From assembly GCF_001412655.1 (NCBI RefSeq), contig NZ_CP012996.1, forward strand, positions 5,642,001 through 5,706,000: a stretch of DNA of 64,000 nt, written 5' to 3'. This DNA is from Pedobacter sp. PACM 27299 (lineage in GTDB: Bacteria; Bacteroidota; Bacteroidia; Sphingobacteriales; Sphingobacteriaceae). Every line of letters begins with the position of its first letter. The first letter of the stretch is position 1. This document shows, in pieces, positions 35,911 through 43,967 of the stretch. Under the pieces are notes generated by a model that saw nothing but the letters and a program-made list of their open reading frames with translations, was not told where the DNA came from and made no database searches. Both the position numbers and the translations under genes were made by a program.

Positions 35911-36909
35911 TTATTTTTTCTTTGCCGGAGCAGCTGTTGCTGGAGTCAGCGTTGCAGCGGGGGCAGCTTTTGGTTTTTTAATGTCTGTTAATTCCACTTC
36001 AAATACTAATGGAGCGAAAGGACTGATACCACCTTGCTGCATTCCACCTTCGCCATAAGCTAAAGCTGAAGGAATGATCATGGTCATTTTACCACCTTTA
36101 CCGATCAATTGTAAACCTTCATCAAATCCTGGAATTGCTCTACCTAAAGTGATCGCACGTGGACCATAAGTAGCCATTGGATTGTGTTTACCTGATTCTT
36201 TAGCGATTTTCTCATCACTGGTATCGAAGATATTATCTTTACCGTCAGATTTTTTAGTCGTTAATTTACCAGTATAGTTTACCATCATGGTATCCCCTAA
36301 AACAGGTTTTTCGTTGTTACCTGGTTTGCTGATCACATATTGTAATCCTGAAGCAGTAGTGGTAGTTTTAAGGTTGTTATCAGCGATATATTTTTTGATT
36401 TTACCAGCTTCAGCAGCTTTCATTTTCTCAATGTTTGCTTTGTAGTCTTTTTCAAAAAACTCTCTTGCTTTTTTCTGGAAAGTTGAGTCAGCCTCATCTT
36501 TACCTTTTTGCAGTACTTTTTCTACTTTAATCGTAAAGATCAGGTATTTATCTTTCTGACCTGCTGGTTTTGGCTGACCAGAATATTTAGCTACGGTATC
36601 TAAGTCCAATTTGAAGGTAGCACTATCGCCTTCTCCAAACATGGTCAATACATCATTCATATCACCTGCATATACTTTTTTCTGTACAGGGAACACTTGT
36701 GGTGCTTCCATATCCCAGGTATTTACAGTTACTGAGTCTTTTTCAGTTTTTTGAATAAAGTTCAATTTTACAATATCACCTTCTTTGATTTTATCTTTTC
36801 CACCATCTTTGTGAATGGTGTACATCAGGCCACCCGGACCTTTTTTGTATTGGTTACAAGCAGCTAATCCAAGTGTTGCTGCGAAAAGAATTACGATACC
36901 TTTCTTCAT
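35911..36909 (-). CDS. FKBP-type peptidyl-prolyl isomerase lipoprotein, two FKBP-like domains
   Basis: 332 residues with a lipoprotein signal (LGLAACNQ, Cys18). A diverged FKBP-like domain (about 28-130) is followed by a charged helical linker (about 135-185) and a C-terminal FKBP domain (about 188-308), with SGLQYVI, VNYTGKL, AIPGFDEGLQLIGKGGKMTMIIPSALAYGEGG. A low-complexity Ala/Lys/Pro tail follows. It probably helps fold proteins in the periplasm. The N-terminal domain lacks most active-site residues. A similar soluble FKBP is encoded at 39065. Confidence 0.93.
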   Translation of the reverse strand: MKKGIVILFAATLGLAACNQYKKGPGGLMYTIHKDGGKDKIKEGDIVKLNFIQKTEKDSVTVNTWDMEAPQVFPVQKKVYAGDMNDVLTMFGEGDSATFKLDLDTVAKYSGQPKPAGQKDKYLIFTIKVEKVLQKGKDEADSTFQKKAREFFEKDYKANIEKMKAAEAGKIKKYIADNNLKTTTTASGLQYVISKPGNNEKPVLGDTMMVNYTGKLTTKKSDGKDNIFDTSDEKIAKESGKHNPMATYGPRAITLGRAIPGFDEGLQLIGKGGKMTMIIPSALAYGEGGMQQGGISPFAPLVFEVELTDIKKPKAAPAATLTPATAAPAKKK

Positions 36910-37002
36910 GTGGTTTATTAAGTTTTTGTTTTTTATTTAATTTTTTTTATTCTATACTGAAGGCGAGCCTTCTTTTATTTTCACCTCAACAGGTTATAGC
37001 CT

Positions 37003-38022
37003 TTACTGTAATAATTGCGTTTTATAGTCTGCTAGTAACGCTTTAAAAGTCGTTACGGTATCTGCCAGATTTTGATCTGAATAACCACCTGCAGCATTCC
37101 TATGTCCACCACCATTGAAATATTTCTTACAAATTTCATTTGCAGGGAAATCTCCGGTGGAGCGCAAAGATAATTTAACTTTATCAGTTCTTTCAATAAT
37201 AAATGCAGCTAATTTTATCCCGTTTACCGACAGTGCGTAGTTCACAATACCTTCTGTATCACCGGTCTGAATTTGGAAAGATTTCAACTCTTCTTTGGTC
37301 ACGGTGATGATCGCAGTATGGAATTCAGGCAGGATTTCCAGTTTATTGCTCAAGCAATGACCCAGGAAACGCAGGCGGTTTTCCGTCGCATTGTCATATA
37401 CCAATTGGTGGATTTTCCAATGCTCAGCTCCCAAATCAATCAGATCAGCCGCAATGCGGTATACTGTAGAATTTGCGGAAGGGAAACGGAAAGAGCCAGA
37501 ATCGGTCATGATACCGGTATATAAACAGGTGGCAATGTCTTTATTCATGAATTGACCATCTTCCAGTTCATTCACAATAAAATCATAAACCAATTGTGCT
37601 GCTGCACAGGCATTGATACTCCAATGGCGGTAATCATCAAAATCTTCCGGATCCAAATGGTGGTCGATCATCAATTTATAAGCATTGGACGCCCTCACCA
37701 ATTCTCCCAATTCATTGATCCTGCTCAGCGTGTTAAAGTCCAGGCAAAAGATCATGGCAGCTTCTGCAACTAACTGCGCAGATTTCTCCTGTTGTTCTGT
37801 GTAAATGATGACATCAGAATTGTTAGGAAGCCAATGTAAAAAGTAGGGATAATCCGTAGGCGTAATCACGGTAACGTGATGTCCTTTCTGGATCAGATAG
37901 GCATACAAGCCTAAAGATGAGCCCATCGCATCGCCATCAGGCTTATGGTGGGTCGTGATTACTATTTTTTGCGGCGTTGCCAGCAGTGATTTTAATTCAG
38001 GAACAGATAGCATAATTTTCAC
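37003..38022 (-). CDS. DHH/DHHA1 phosphoesterase, NrnA-like (oligoribonuclease / pAp phosphatase)
   Basis: 339 residues from a GTG; an ATG three codons later (38013) is an equally good start. The DHH domain has HHKPDGDAMGSSLG (about 21-34), FCLDFNTLSRI and MIDHHLDP, and the C-terminal DHHA1 domain ends GGGHRNAAGGYS. The family degrades very short RNA and dephosphorylates 3'-phosphoadenosine phosphate. It is divergent from ndk. Confidence 0.9.
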   Translation of the reverse strand: MKIMLSVPELKSLLATPQKIVITTHHKPDGDAMGSSLGLYAYLIQKGHHVTVITPTDYPYFLHWLPNNSDVIIYTEQQEKSAQLVAEAAMIFCLDFNTLSRINELGELVRASNAYKLMIDHHLDPEDFDDYRHWSINACAAAQLVYDFIVNELEDGQFMNKDIATCLYTGIMTDSGSFRFPSANSTVYRIAADLIDLGAEHWKIHQLVYDNATENRLRFLGHCLSNKLEILPEFHTAIITVTKEELKSFQIQTGDTEGIVNYALSVNGIKLAAFIIERTDKVKLSLRSTGDFPANEICKKYFNGGGHRNAAGGYSDQNLADTVTTFKALLADYKTQLLQ

Positions 38023-38094
38023 TGCAAAGCTAGTGATTAAATGATTAATTGGAGCCTATTATATTTGATGCTATAATATTAACAGTATAAAACG

Positions 38095-38102
38095 TAATTT
38101 TG
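38095..38102 (+). promoter_or_regulatory. -7 box TAATTTTG upstream of ndk
   Basis: It matches TAnnTTTG and lies 18 bases before the ndk ATG. Confidence 0.6.
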
Positions 38103-38120
38103 CAAAAAAATTGAAATAAG

Positions 38121-38540
38121 ATGACTACAAACAGAACATTTACCATGATTAAGCCTGATGCTGTTGCAAACGGACATATCGGCGCAATCATCAACGACAT
38201 TACTGCAGCAGGTTTCAAAATCGTTGCTTTAAAATATACTAAATTGACTGAAGAAACTGCTGGTCAGTTCTATGCAGTTCATGCTGAACGTCCTTTCTAC
38301 AAAGATTTAGTATCTTTTATGTCTTCAGGACCTATCGTTGCTGCGATCTTAGAAAAAGACAATGCAATTGAAGATTTCAGAAAATTAATAGGTGCAACTA
38401 ACCCAGCTGATGCAGCTGAAGGTACGATCCGTGCTAAATATGCAAAATCTATTGATGCAAATGCAGTTCACGGTTCTGACTCAGACGAGAATGCACAAAT
38501 CGAAGGAGATTTCTTCTTTACTGCTGCTGAGCGTTTCTAG
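38121..38540 (+). CDS. ndk: Nucleoside diphosphate kinase
   Basis: 139 residues, normal length. The opening [16 protein letters not shown] and the active-site NAVHGSDS (phospho-His117) are intact, as are the [15 protein letters not shown] and [17 protein letters not shown] nucleotide-binding segments. It equalises NTP and dNTP pools using ATP. It is monocistronic, with its own promoter box and terminator. Confidence 0.98.
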   Translation: MTTNRTFTMIKPDAVANGHIGAIINDITAAGFKIVALKYTKLTEETAGQFYAVHAERPFYKDLVSFMSSGPIVAAILEKDNAIEDFRKLIGATNPADAAEGTIRAKYAKSIDANAVHGSDSDENAQIEGDFFFTAAERF

Positions 38541-38560
38541 TATTCCCTAAGCGGAAAATA

Positions 38561-38599
38561 AAAAATAAGCATCCTGATCAGGGTGCTTATTTTTTTTTA
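38561..38599 (+). terminator. Intrinsic terminator of ndk
   Basis: 17-base arms (38561-38577, 38578-38594) meet at TGATCA with one G-T pair and are followed by a T-run. It lies 20 bases after the stop. Confidence 0.88.
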
Positions 38600-39064
38600 G
38601 CCCACTTTTCTAGCATCAAATGATTTCAGGAATCAATTAAGGCTAAACAAACAGCATCAGTAATCACCACAAGAATTAGCCTAAATCAACAAGTCATTTC
38701 AGTATCAGACACCTACTGAAAAAAGCGGAAAAGTAGTCGGGAAGTGTTCGGGAAGAGAAGTGCCTTACAATAGGGTTCGCAGAGGGTTCGGTTAGGGTTC
38801 GCGTAGGGTTGCCTTAGTCTTTGCTATCCCAACCCTAACCGAACCCCCTCCTGAAGCTATAGGAAAGCAGGTCTCTTCCCGAGTCCAATTACGGTGATTC
38901 CTCCCCTCCAGAAGTGCCATCCTCAGGCCAGCATTCTAACCTAATTACCGCAGGTCTGATCAAACTTTACAAAAAATTTCAGGATACTTTGTACCTTTCC
39001 CCTCCAAATAAACCATTGGGTATGTCCCGAACAGGCAAACCCTTTTATAAAAACAACAGCATTG
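38600..39064. other. Non-coding stretch with a repeat element
   Basis: No convincing gene lies here. The notable content is the nested hairpin at 38749-38881. An 89-codon frame at 38914-39183 overlaps the start of the FKBP gene in another frame and is read as a shadow. Confidence 0.6.
38749..38881. repeat. 133-bp nested inverted repeat with 11-bp tandem units (REP/MITE-like)
   Basis: The outer arms CGGGAAGAGA/TCTCTTCCCG (38749-38758, 38872-38881) and the inner 16-bp arms (38784-38799, 38831-38846) are perfect complements. Inside the left part, TAGGGTTCG-type units repeat four times at an 11-bp period (38771, 38782, 38793, 38804). It is GC-richer than its surroundings and lies between a terminator and the next gene, as small palindromic intergenic elements do. 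There is no transposase. Confidence 0.65.
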
Positions 39065-39805
39065 ATGAAAAAAATTTTGATTACCTTATTACTTCCATGC
39101 TGCAGTCTGGCGGCTATGGCCCAAACAAAAGGAACAAAGGCGAGTCCGGCAAAAAAAGCTACAGCCACAAAAACAGCGGCTAAAGGCCCGGTAAAACCAG
39201 TTTTTAGAAACAACCTGGATTCGGCCAGTTATGCTTTAGGCGCTAATATGGCAGGCAGTATGAAGAAAGACGGGCTGACTACTTTAAACTACGATCTGAT
39301 GATCAAAGGAATGAAGGATGCACTCGAAGGAAAAACATTATTAATTAGCAAAGAACAATCACAAACACCCATCAGCAACCTATTTAACGGCCTGAGCAAA
39401 AAGAAATTCTTACCCATGATCAACGAAGGAAAAACATTTTTAGAAAACAATAAGAAACAGCCAGGCGTAAAAGAAACCGCTAGTGGCTTACAGTATATCG
39501 TGCTTCAGGAAGGTACAGGCGTTAAGCCGGTAGCTACAGACACGGTATTGGCACATTATAAAGGTACTTTATTGAATGGAAAACAGTTCGACAGCTCTTA
39601 CGATAGAAACGAGCCGCTTTCTCTTCCATTAAACCGCGTAATTCAAGGATGGACAGAAGGGATCCAATTGATGCCTGCAGGTTCAAAATACAGGTTCTTT
39701 ATCCCTTACAACCTTGCTTATGGTGAGCGTGGTGCAGGTGCAGACATTCCACCTTACAGCACTTTAATTTTCGAAGTAGAACTTTTGAAAGTAAACGGTA
39801 AATAA
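39065..39805 (+). CDS. FKBP-type peptidyl-prolyl isomerase (FkpA/Mip-like), exported
   Basis: 246 residues from the ATG at 39065 (a TTG one codon earlier is also in frame). A signal peptide ends at AAMAQ, then a Lys/Ala/Thr-rich linker, a dimerisation-type N-terminal domain (about 48-135, SASYALGANMAGSMKKDGL) and a C-terminal FKBP domain (about 140-245) with SGLQYIVLQEG, AHYKGTLLNGKQFDSSY, GWTEGIQLMPAGSKYRFFIP and AYGERG. This is the Mip/FkpA layout, a periplasmic foldase. Confidence 0.95.
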   Translation: MKKILITLLLPCCSLAAMAQTKGTKASPAKKATATKTAAKGPVKPVFRNNLDSASYALGANMAGSMKKDGLTTLNYDLMIKGMKDALEGKTLLISKEQSQTPISNLFNGLSKKKFLPMINEGKTFLENNKKQPGVKETASGLQYIVLQEGTGVKPVATDTVLAHYKGTLLNGKQFDSSYDRNEPLSLPLNRVIQGWTEGIQLMPAGSKYRFFIPYNLAYGERGAGADIPPYSTLIFEVELLKVNGK

Positions 39806-39859
39806 ACCGCCAGAAAACCATTGGGAAATTGCTTTGTTATTAGAGGTAAAGAAAAACCT

Positions 39860-40042
39860 ATGATCGCAAAAAGATATTTCCCACTGGCACTTGTGGCTTT
39901 GCTTTCCAGTACGCTCATGAGCTGTGAACTGGTACAAGGCATTTTTAAAGCTGGCGTATGGACCGGCATTATCGTTGTTGTATTGGTATTGGCATTGCTG
40001 ATCTGGCTCGTGAGCCGGATATTTGGCGGAGGCGGAGATTAA
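39860..40042 (+). CDS. Small membrane lipoprotein of unknown function
   Basis: 60 residues from the ATG at 39860; the frame is open from 39821 but the later start gives a normal signal, RYFPLALVALLSSTLMSC, with a lipobox Cys. After ELVQGIFKAGVWTG one transmembrane helix follows (IIVVVLVLALLIWLVSRIF) and a Gly-rich end. Similar tiny proteins (…SC…GIFKAG… plus one helix) are common in Bacteroidota and are sometimes labelled phosphatidate cytidylyltransferase, which the sequence does not support. Confidence 0.7.
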   Translation: MIAKRYFPLALVALLSSTLMSCELVQGIFKAGVWTGIIVVVLVLALLIWLVSRIFGGGGD

Positions 40043-40045
40043 TCC

Positions 40046-40335
40046 TTATAAAAACACGATTTCTGTGATTACTTCAGAACCGGCACGTTCATTTAATTTT
40101 TCAATGATCCCGGTTCTGACCATCATCAATTCATTCTTGATCACCGAAGACTCAATTCTCACAAAAAGTTTCTTTGAAAAATGTAGATCTGCGTGGTGCG
40201 GTTCCCAATAGCTACACCCATCAGTTCCGGCCATAAGGCGATAATAGTCGTTTCGTCGAACTTCCCTTTCAGCTTGTACACATTCAGTAATTTGCCGATT
40301 CCTTCTTTTAAGGTGATGTCATTAGGTTTACGCAT
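40046..40335 (-). pseudogene. DUF721 (DciA-like) gene, out of frame by one base
   Basis: The ATG at 40335 overlaps the recF stop by 8 bases and opens MRKPNDITLKEGIGKLLNVY, then ...LWPELMGVAIGNRTTQIYIF. The frame stops soon after, but the homology continues one frame over as KKLFVRIESSVIKNELMMV ...NERAGSEVITEIVFL to a TAA at 40046. Adding one base to the five-base run at 40177-40181 restores a normal 96-residue protein. DUF721 includes DciA, the loader of the replicative helicase in many bacteria, so true loss would be surprising. It may be a base-call error or a slippage site. Confidence 0.8.
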
Positions 40336-41431
40336 TTTCTACTGCTCCGTTATTTACTTCGAACAAGGTCACTGCTACATCGATCTTCTCGAATACTGCC
40401 AGTACCCGTTCTTTACCGGTGTCTGTAATAAAAATCTGCCCGAAGTCATGGTGAGATACCATTTCCATCAGCTTGTGCATCCTGCTGTCGTCCAGTTTGT
40501 CGAAAATATCATCCAGCAACAGCAAAGGCTTGAATCCTTTAAACTTCTGAAGATAAGCATACTGTGCTAATTTCAAAGCAATTAAAAAAGATTTCTGCTG
40601 TCCCTGAGAACCAAACTTCTTTAAAGGCATTGCCGTAATGGTAAAGATCAGGTCGTCTTTGTGAATACCGGTAGTGGTACGTTCAAGGATTTTATCTTTC
40701 TCGATAGACTGGGTCAGGAGTTTTGAAAAAGGGGTATCTTTCAACTGACTTAAATAAGTGAGGCTCACCTCCTCTTTATCATCCGTCAGGTACTGATAAT
40801 ATTTATTAAATAAAGGAATAAAATCGGTCATGAACTGCTCCCGTTTGGCAAAGATTTTATTACCGGAGAGGACCAGCTGTTCATTGTAGATCTCTAATAA
40901 AGTTGGATCGTAACTCCTGGTCACCGCGATCTGCTTCAACAGCGCATTTCGGTTCCCCATGTGCTTGTTGTATAGGATCAGTTCATCCAGGTAATGGGCA
41001 TCCGTTTGGGAAATCACATTGTCCATAAACCTTCTTCGCTCCTCAGAGCCTTCCATAATAATGGTGGTATCATAGGGAGAGATCATCACTAATGGAAATA
41101 AACCGATGTGATTGGCCAGTTTATCGTACTCCTTTTTATTCCGCTTGAATTGTTTCTTCTGATTTCTTTTTACCCCACAGGTGATCTTCTCATTTTTCTG
41201 CTCGCGTTCAAAATCTCCCTGGATCAGGAAAAGATCTTCAGAAGTTTTAATCTGCTGACTGTCGATGGGATTGAAATATCCTTTACATAAACACAGGTAA
41301 TGAATGGCATCTAGTAAATTGGTTTTCCCTGCGCCATTATTCCCTACAAACGCATTTACAGTTTTGGAAAAACTTAGACTGGCGTCAGAATAATTTTTAA
41401 AATTGAGGAGTGTAATGTTTTTTAACCACAT
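40328..41431 (-). CDS. recF: DNA replication and repair protein RecF
   Basis: 367 residues from the ATG at 41431 (MWLKNITLLNFKNY, the conserved RecF opening; the frame is open five codons further up). The Walker A GNNGAGKTNLLDAIHY (about 31-46), GSQGQQKSFLIALKLAQ signature and LLLDDIFDKLD Walker B are intact. RecF loads RecA at gaps with RecOR. It is followed by, and overlaps, the DUF721 gene, a common Bacteroidota pair. Confidence 0.97.
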   Translation of the reverse strand: MWLKNITLLNFKNYSDASLSFSKTVNAFVGNNGAGKTNLLDAIHYLCLCKGYFNPIDSQQIKTSEDLFLIQGDFEREQKNEKITCGVKRNQKKQFKRNKKEYDKLANHIGLFPLVMISPYDTTIIMEGSEERRRFMDNVISQTDAHYLDELILYNKHMGNRNALLKQIAVTRSYDPTLLEIYNEQLVLSGNKIFAKREQFMTDFIPLFNKYYQYLTDDKEEVSLTYLSQLKDTPFSKLLTQSIEKDKILERTTTGIHKDDLIFTITAMPLKKFGSQGQQKSFLIALKLAQYAYLQKFKGFKPLLLLDDIFDKLDDSRMHKLMEMVSHHDFGQIFITDTGKERVLAVFEKIDVAVTLFEVNNGAVENA

Positions 41432-41443
41432 AGTTGTATGGAG

Positions 41444-41451
41444 CAAAGTTA
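41444..41451 (-). promoter_or_regulatory. -7 box TAACTTTG for recF
   Basis: It matches TAnnTTTG on the minus strand, 12 bases ahead of the recF ATG at 41431, and supports that start over the upstream one. Confidence 0.55.
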
Positions 41452-41649
41452 CCGTTTAGCTTTGTCATATAGTAAAGTGACCGTGTCATTTATTTTTCAT
41501 CTGCTGCGCTCCATTTATCATTTGCCCTCTAAACTACGTTTTAGCCCCTATGCAGTAGATTATTAACCATCAGGTAGTTCTGTTTAACCATTTAGGCAAC
41601 AAAGTTTAAGAAATCCTTCGAAAGGGGTTGATACTTTCCTATAAAAATG

Positions 41650-41657
41650 TATTTTTG
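41650..41657 (+). promoter_or_regulatory. -7 box TATTTTTG with a TTG 20 bases upstream
   Basis: TTG at 41627-41629 and TATTTTTG at 41650-41657 form a spaced -33/-7 pair of Bacteroidota type. Transcription from here supports the ATG at 41682. Confidence 0.6.
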
Positions 41658-41681
41658 CAATCCTTAATTTTTTTAAATAAA

Positions 41682-42350
41682 ATGTCTACAACAGAAAAAG
41701 AAACGAGTCACCCGGTTAGAAAGGGTTCCTTTTTAGAAGAAAATTCAAAAAGCCTTTTGTTCATTGCAGGCGCTGTAGTGCTATTAATTGGGATCTACTT
41801 TTGGTATCAAAATGTATATCTAAAAGACAGAGCAGTAGAAGCATCGGCAAAAATGTATAAAGCAGAACAGTTTCTTGGAGTAGATTCTCTTGCCAATAAA
41901 GCAATCAATGGCGATGGTGGTTATCCAGGTTTAGAAAAAATTGCGGAAGAGTACGACAACACCAAATCTGCCAACTTAGCTAACCTTTATTTAGGTGGTA
42001 TTTATTTGCGTAAAGGCGAGTACAAAAAAGCAACTGAAGCTTTGGGTAAATATTCTGAAACAGGAAGTCCGGTAGCAGATCCATTGGCACTAGGTTTATT
42101 GGGTGATGCTTACAGCGAGTTGAAAGACTTCAAACAAGCAGCTACTTATTACAAAAAAGCAGCTGATAAAGCGAGCAACAAATTCACTTCTCCAATGTTC
42201 CTTAAAAAATTAGGATTGGTTTATGAGCACCTGAAAGATTTCAAATCTGCAGAAGATGCTTACACGAAAATTAAAACTCAATATCCGGAAAGTCAGGAAG
42301 CAGCTATGATCGATGAATTCATCGCCCGCGCTGCTGTTCAGGCAAAATAG
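41682..42350 (+). CDS. Membrane-anchored TPR protein (YfgM-like)
   Basis: 222 residues from the ATG at 41682. A short cytoplasmic N-terminus is followed by one helix (about 25-43, LLFIAGAVVLLIGIYFWY), then three or four tetratricopeptide repeats, e.g. ANLYLGGIYLRKGEYKKATEALGKY and KKLGLVYEHLKDFKSAEDAYTKI. The layout matches YfgM-type proteins, which work with periplasmic chaperones near the Sec translocon. The exact role here is unknown. It has its own promoter and terminator. Confidence 0.85.
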   Translation: MSTTEKETSHPVRKGSFLEENSKSLLFIAGAVVLLIGIYFWYQNVYLKDRAVEASAKMYKAEQFLGVDSLANKAINGDGGYPGLEKIAEEYDNTKSANLANLYLGGIYLRKGEYKKATEALGKYSETGSPVADPLALGLLGDAYSELKDFKQAATYYKKAADKASNKFTSPMFLKKLGLVYEHLKDFKSAEDAYTKIKTQYPESQEAAMIDEFIARAAVQAK

Positions 42351-42370
42351 GACTCACAAAATATTATGAC

Positions 42371-42401
42371 AAAGGTTAGCCATTACGGCTAGCCTTTTTT
42401 T
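42371..42401 (+). terminator. Intrinsic terminator after the TPR gene
   Basis: 11-base arms (42371-42381, 42387-42397; one G-T pair) are followed by a T-run, 21 bases past the stop. Confidence 0.82.
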
Positions 42402-42413
42402 GTACCCTTTACT

Positions 42414-42421
42414 TATATTTG
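42414..42421 (+). promoter_or_regulatory. -7 box TATATTTG close to the ribH start
   Basis: It matches TAnnTTTG and ends only 4 bases before the ribH ATG. Transcription would start at or next to the start codon, giving a leaderless or nearly leaderless mRNA. Confidence 0.6.
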
Positions 42422-42425
42422 CAGT

Positions 42426-42917
42426 ATGGCAACACAACTTAAAAACCTATCTGACTTTTCACACACGACTGTTCCAAATGGATCGGACTATAAAATCGCG
42501 ATTGCGGTGGCAGAGTGGAATGCAGAAATTACAGGCAGCCTGTATAATGGCGCTTTAAAAACCTTACTTGAACATGGCGTTGCGGAAGAAAACATTCTTT
42601 CTATTGCGGTACCGGGTACTTTTGAGCTGACTTCAGCTGCTGACCTCCTATTGAAGAAACACCAGGACCTGAATGCAGTGATCTGCTTAGGATGTGTGAT
42701 TCAAGGAGAAACCAAACATTTTGACTTCATCTGTGATGCAGTAGCCAATGGAATCACTCAGGTGAGTGTAAAACATAGCAAGCCAGTAATTTTTGGCGTA
42801 CTGACTACCAACGATTTACAGCAGGCAATTGACCGTGCCGGCGGTAAACATGGCAACAAAGGCGATGAGGCAGCGATTACTGCACTGAAAATGTCTGAAC
42901 TGTCAGTTACTGTCTAG
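42426..42917 (+). CDS. ribH: 6,7-dimethyl-8-ribityllumazine synthase
   Basis: 163 residues. The conserved AEWNAEITGSLYNGA (substrate-binding Trp), VPGTFELTSAA, LGCVIQGETKHFDFICDAV (with the active His) and FGVLTTNDLQQAIDRAGG are all present. It joins the butanone phosphate and ribitylamino-pyrimidine precursors in the next-to-last step of riboflavin synthesis and forms large hollow assemblies. It is not next to other rib genes here. Confidence 0.97.
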   Translation: MATQLKNLSDFSHTTVPNGSDYKIAIAVAEWNAEITGSLYNGALKTLLEHGVAEENILSIAVPGTFELTSAADLLLKKHQDLNAVICLGCVIQGETKHFDFICDAVANGITQVSVKHSKPVIFGVLTTNDLQQAIDRAGGKHGNKGDEAAITALKMSELSVTV

Positions 42918-42983
42918 CAAAGCTTTGTTTCTTCGTATTAAAATTGGTAATTTAGTACAAGAAATTTTTTAAATCTTTTGAGA

Positions 42984-43097
42984 ATGAAAAAATTAGTCAT
43001 TTTATTACTTTGCGTAGGCACTGCGGTTACGCTGCTGCAAGCCTGCTCGAATAAACTTTGTCCGGCTTACAGTTCTTATCCGCAGAAAAGAAGATAA
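42984..43097 (+). CDS. Very small lipoprotein with a CPAY motif
   Basis: A 37-codon gene: MKKLVILLLCVGTAVTLLQAC is a lipoprotein signal with Cys21 as the lipidation site, leaving only 17 mature residues, SNKLCPAYSSYPQKRR after the Cys. It is 32 bases ahead of ytxJ on the same strand and may be co-transcribed with it. Tiny lipoproteins with CPAY are, from memory, recurrent in Bacteroidota, but I know no function. The free Cys next to a bacilliredoxin gene is suggestive only. Confidence 0.6.
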   Translation: MKKLVILLLCVGTAVTLLQACSNKLCPAYSSYPQKRR

Positions 43098-43129
43098 GGA
43101 CTAAAATATAATACCTAATAAAAAAATTG

Positions 43130-43462
43130 ATGCAGTGGAAACAGATAACTGATCTAACACAGATCAGCGAGATAAAGAATAATGAGGGTTACAGTTTAAT
43201 TTTCAAACACAGTACCCGCTGTTCGGTGAGCAGTATGGCAAAAAGACGGTTTGAATTGGACTGGGAAGCAATCCCTGAAGCTACCAATTTATATTTTCTT
43301 GATTTAGTAGCGTTCAGAGAGATCTCCGCAAATATCGCGGAAACCTTTCATGTGCATCATGAATCTCCGCAGATCTTATTGATCAAAGACGGAGATTGCA
43401 TTCTTGATGCGTCACACAGCGACATCTCCGCAGAGGAGGTTGCCGAAATGATTAATAATTAA
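43130..43462 (+). CDS. ytxJ: YtxJ-type monothiol bacilliredoxin
   Basis: 110 residues from the ATG at 43130 (a TTG one codon earlier is in frame). Thioredoxin-fold with the single active Cys in FKHSTRCSVSSMAKRRF, a monothiol CSVS motif, and the cis-Pro segment HESPQILLIKDG. The family removes bacillithiol from mixed disulfides on proteins. The 3' end overlaps the convergent OsmC gene by 11 bases. Confidence 0.9.
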   Translation: MQWKQITDLTQISEIKNNEGYSLIFKHSTRCSVSSMAKRRFELDWEAIPEATNLYFLDLVAFREISANIAETFHVHHESPQILLIKDGDCILDASHSDISAEEVAEMINN

Positions 43463-43856
43463 AAGATACCGTTTGCTTGATATCAGGGTGTAAACTCATG
43501 GCTACCGGACAGGTATGTGCCGAACGCTCAATGATCGTTTTATCCTTATCAGAATACCCATTTGCAGGGAATTGGAAATTGACCACAATTTCCGAAACCC
43601 TCCTTGGATTTTCGGCCATGATCTTCGTGACCTCTGCAGTGGCCCCATCAATGCTAAAACCATGCGATGCGGAAGCAATACCCACAATTGTCAGCATACA
43701 ATTTCCTAAAGAAGTAGCCAGCAAATCAGTCGGCGAAAACGCCTCCCCTTTTCCCTGGTTGTCTATCGGTGCATCCGTTATGATTTCATTTCCAGAGCGT
43801 TCATGTACAGAAATTGTCCTTAAACCTCCTTTATAAGTTGTTTTTGAAGTCGCCAT
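43452..43856 (-). CDS. OsmC family hydroperoxide reductase-like protein
   Basis: 134 residues. The two redox Cys are in place: TSLGNCMLTIVG (about 53) and AHTCPVAMSLHP (about 117). OsmC/Ohr enzymes reduce organic hydroperoxides; this sequence is closer to the OsmC branch than to Ohr. It is tail-to-tail with ytxJ with a short overlap. A cluster of thiol-based enzymes here suits oxidative defence. Confidence 0.92.
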   Translation of the reverse strand: MATSKTTYKGGLRTISVHERSGNEIITDAPIDNQGKGEAFSPTDLLATSLGNCMLTIVGIASASHGFSIDGATAEVTKIMAENPRRVSEIVVNFQFPANGYSDKDKTIIERSAHTCPVAMSLHPDIKQTVSFNY

Positions 43857-43955
43857 CGCTTTAATGTTTAGACCACAAGATTAACATATTTTTTTAAAAC
43901 TGTCAGATTAGCGTTGTTAAACCTTCCATTTTTATAACTATTCAAACCTATTGCT

Positions 43956-43963
43956 TAACTTTG
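43956..43963 (+). promoter_or_regulatory. -7 box TAACTTTG close to the lipA start
   Basis: It matches TAnnTTTG and ends 4 bases before the lipA ATG, so the mRNA would be leaderless or nearly so. Confidence 0.6.
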
Positions 43964-43967
43964 TCCT

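Noticed and set aside
38771..38810. TTAGGG-like units resembling eukaryotic telomere repeats
   Set aside because: Period is 11 bp, not 6, only four units, and they form part of a bacterial-looking hairpin.
38914..39183. 89-codon frame before the FKBP gene
   Set aside because: It overlaps the FKBP signal peptide in a different frame, and the FKBP start is clear.
39860..40042. Label as phosphatidate cytidylyltransferase
   Set aside because: A 60-residue lipoprotein with one helix cannot be that multi-pass enzyme.
43477..43836. 119-codon plus-strand frame opposite the OsmC gene
   Set aside because: The OsmC motifs on the minus strand are clear.
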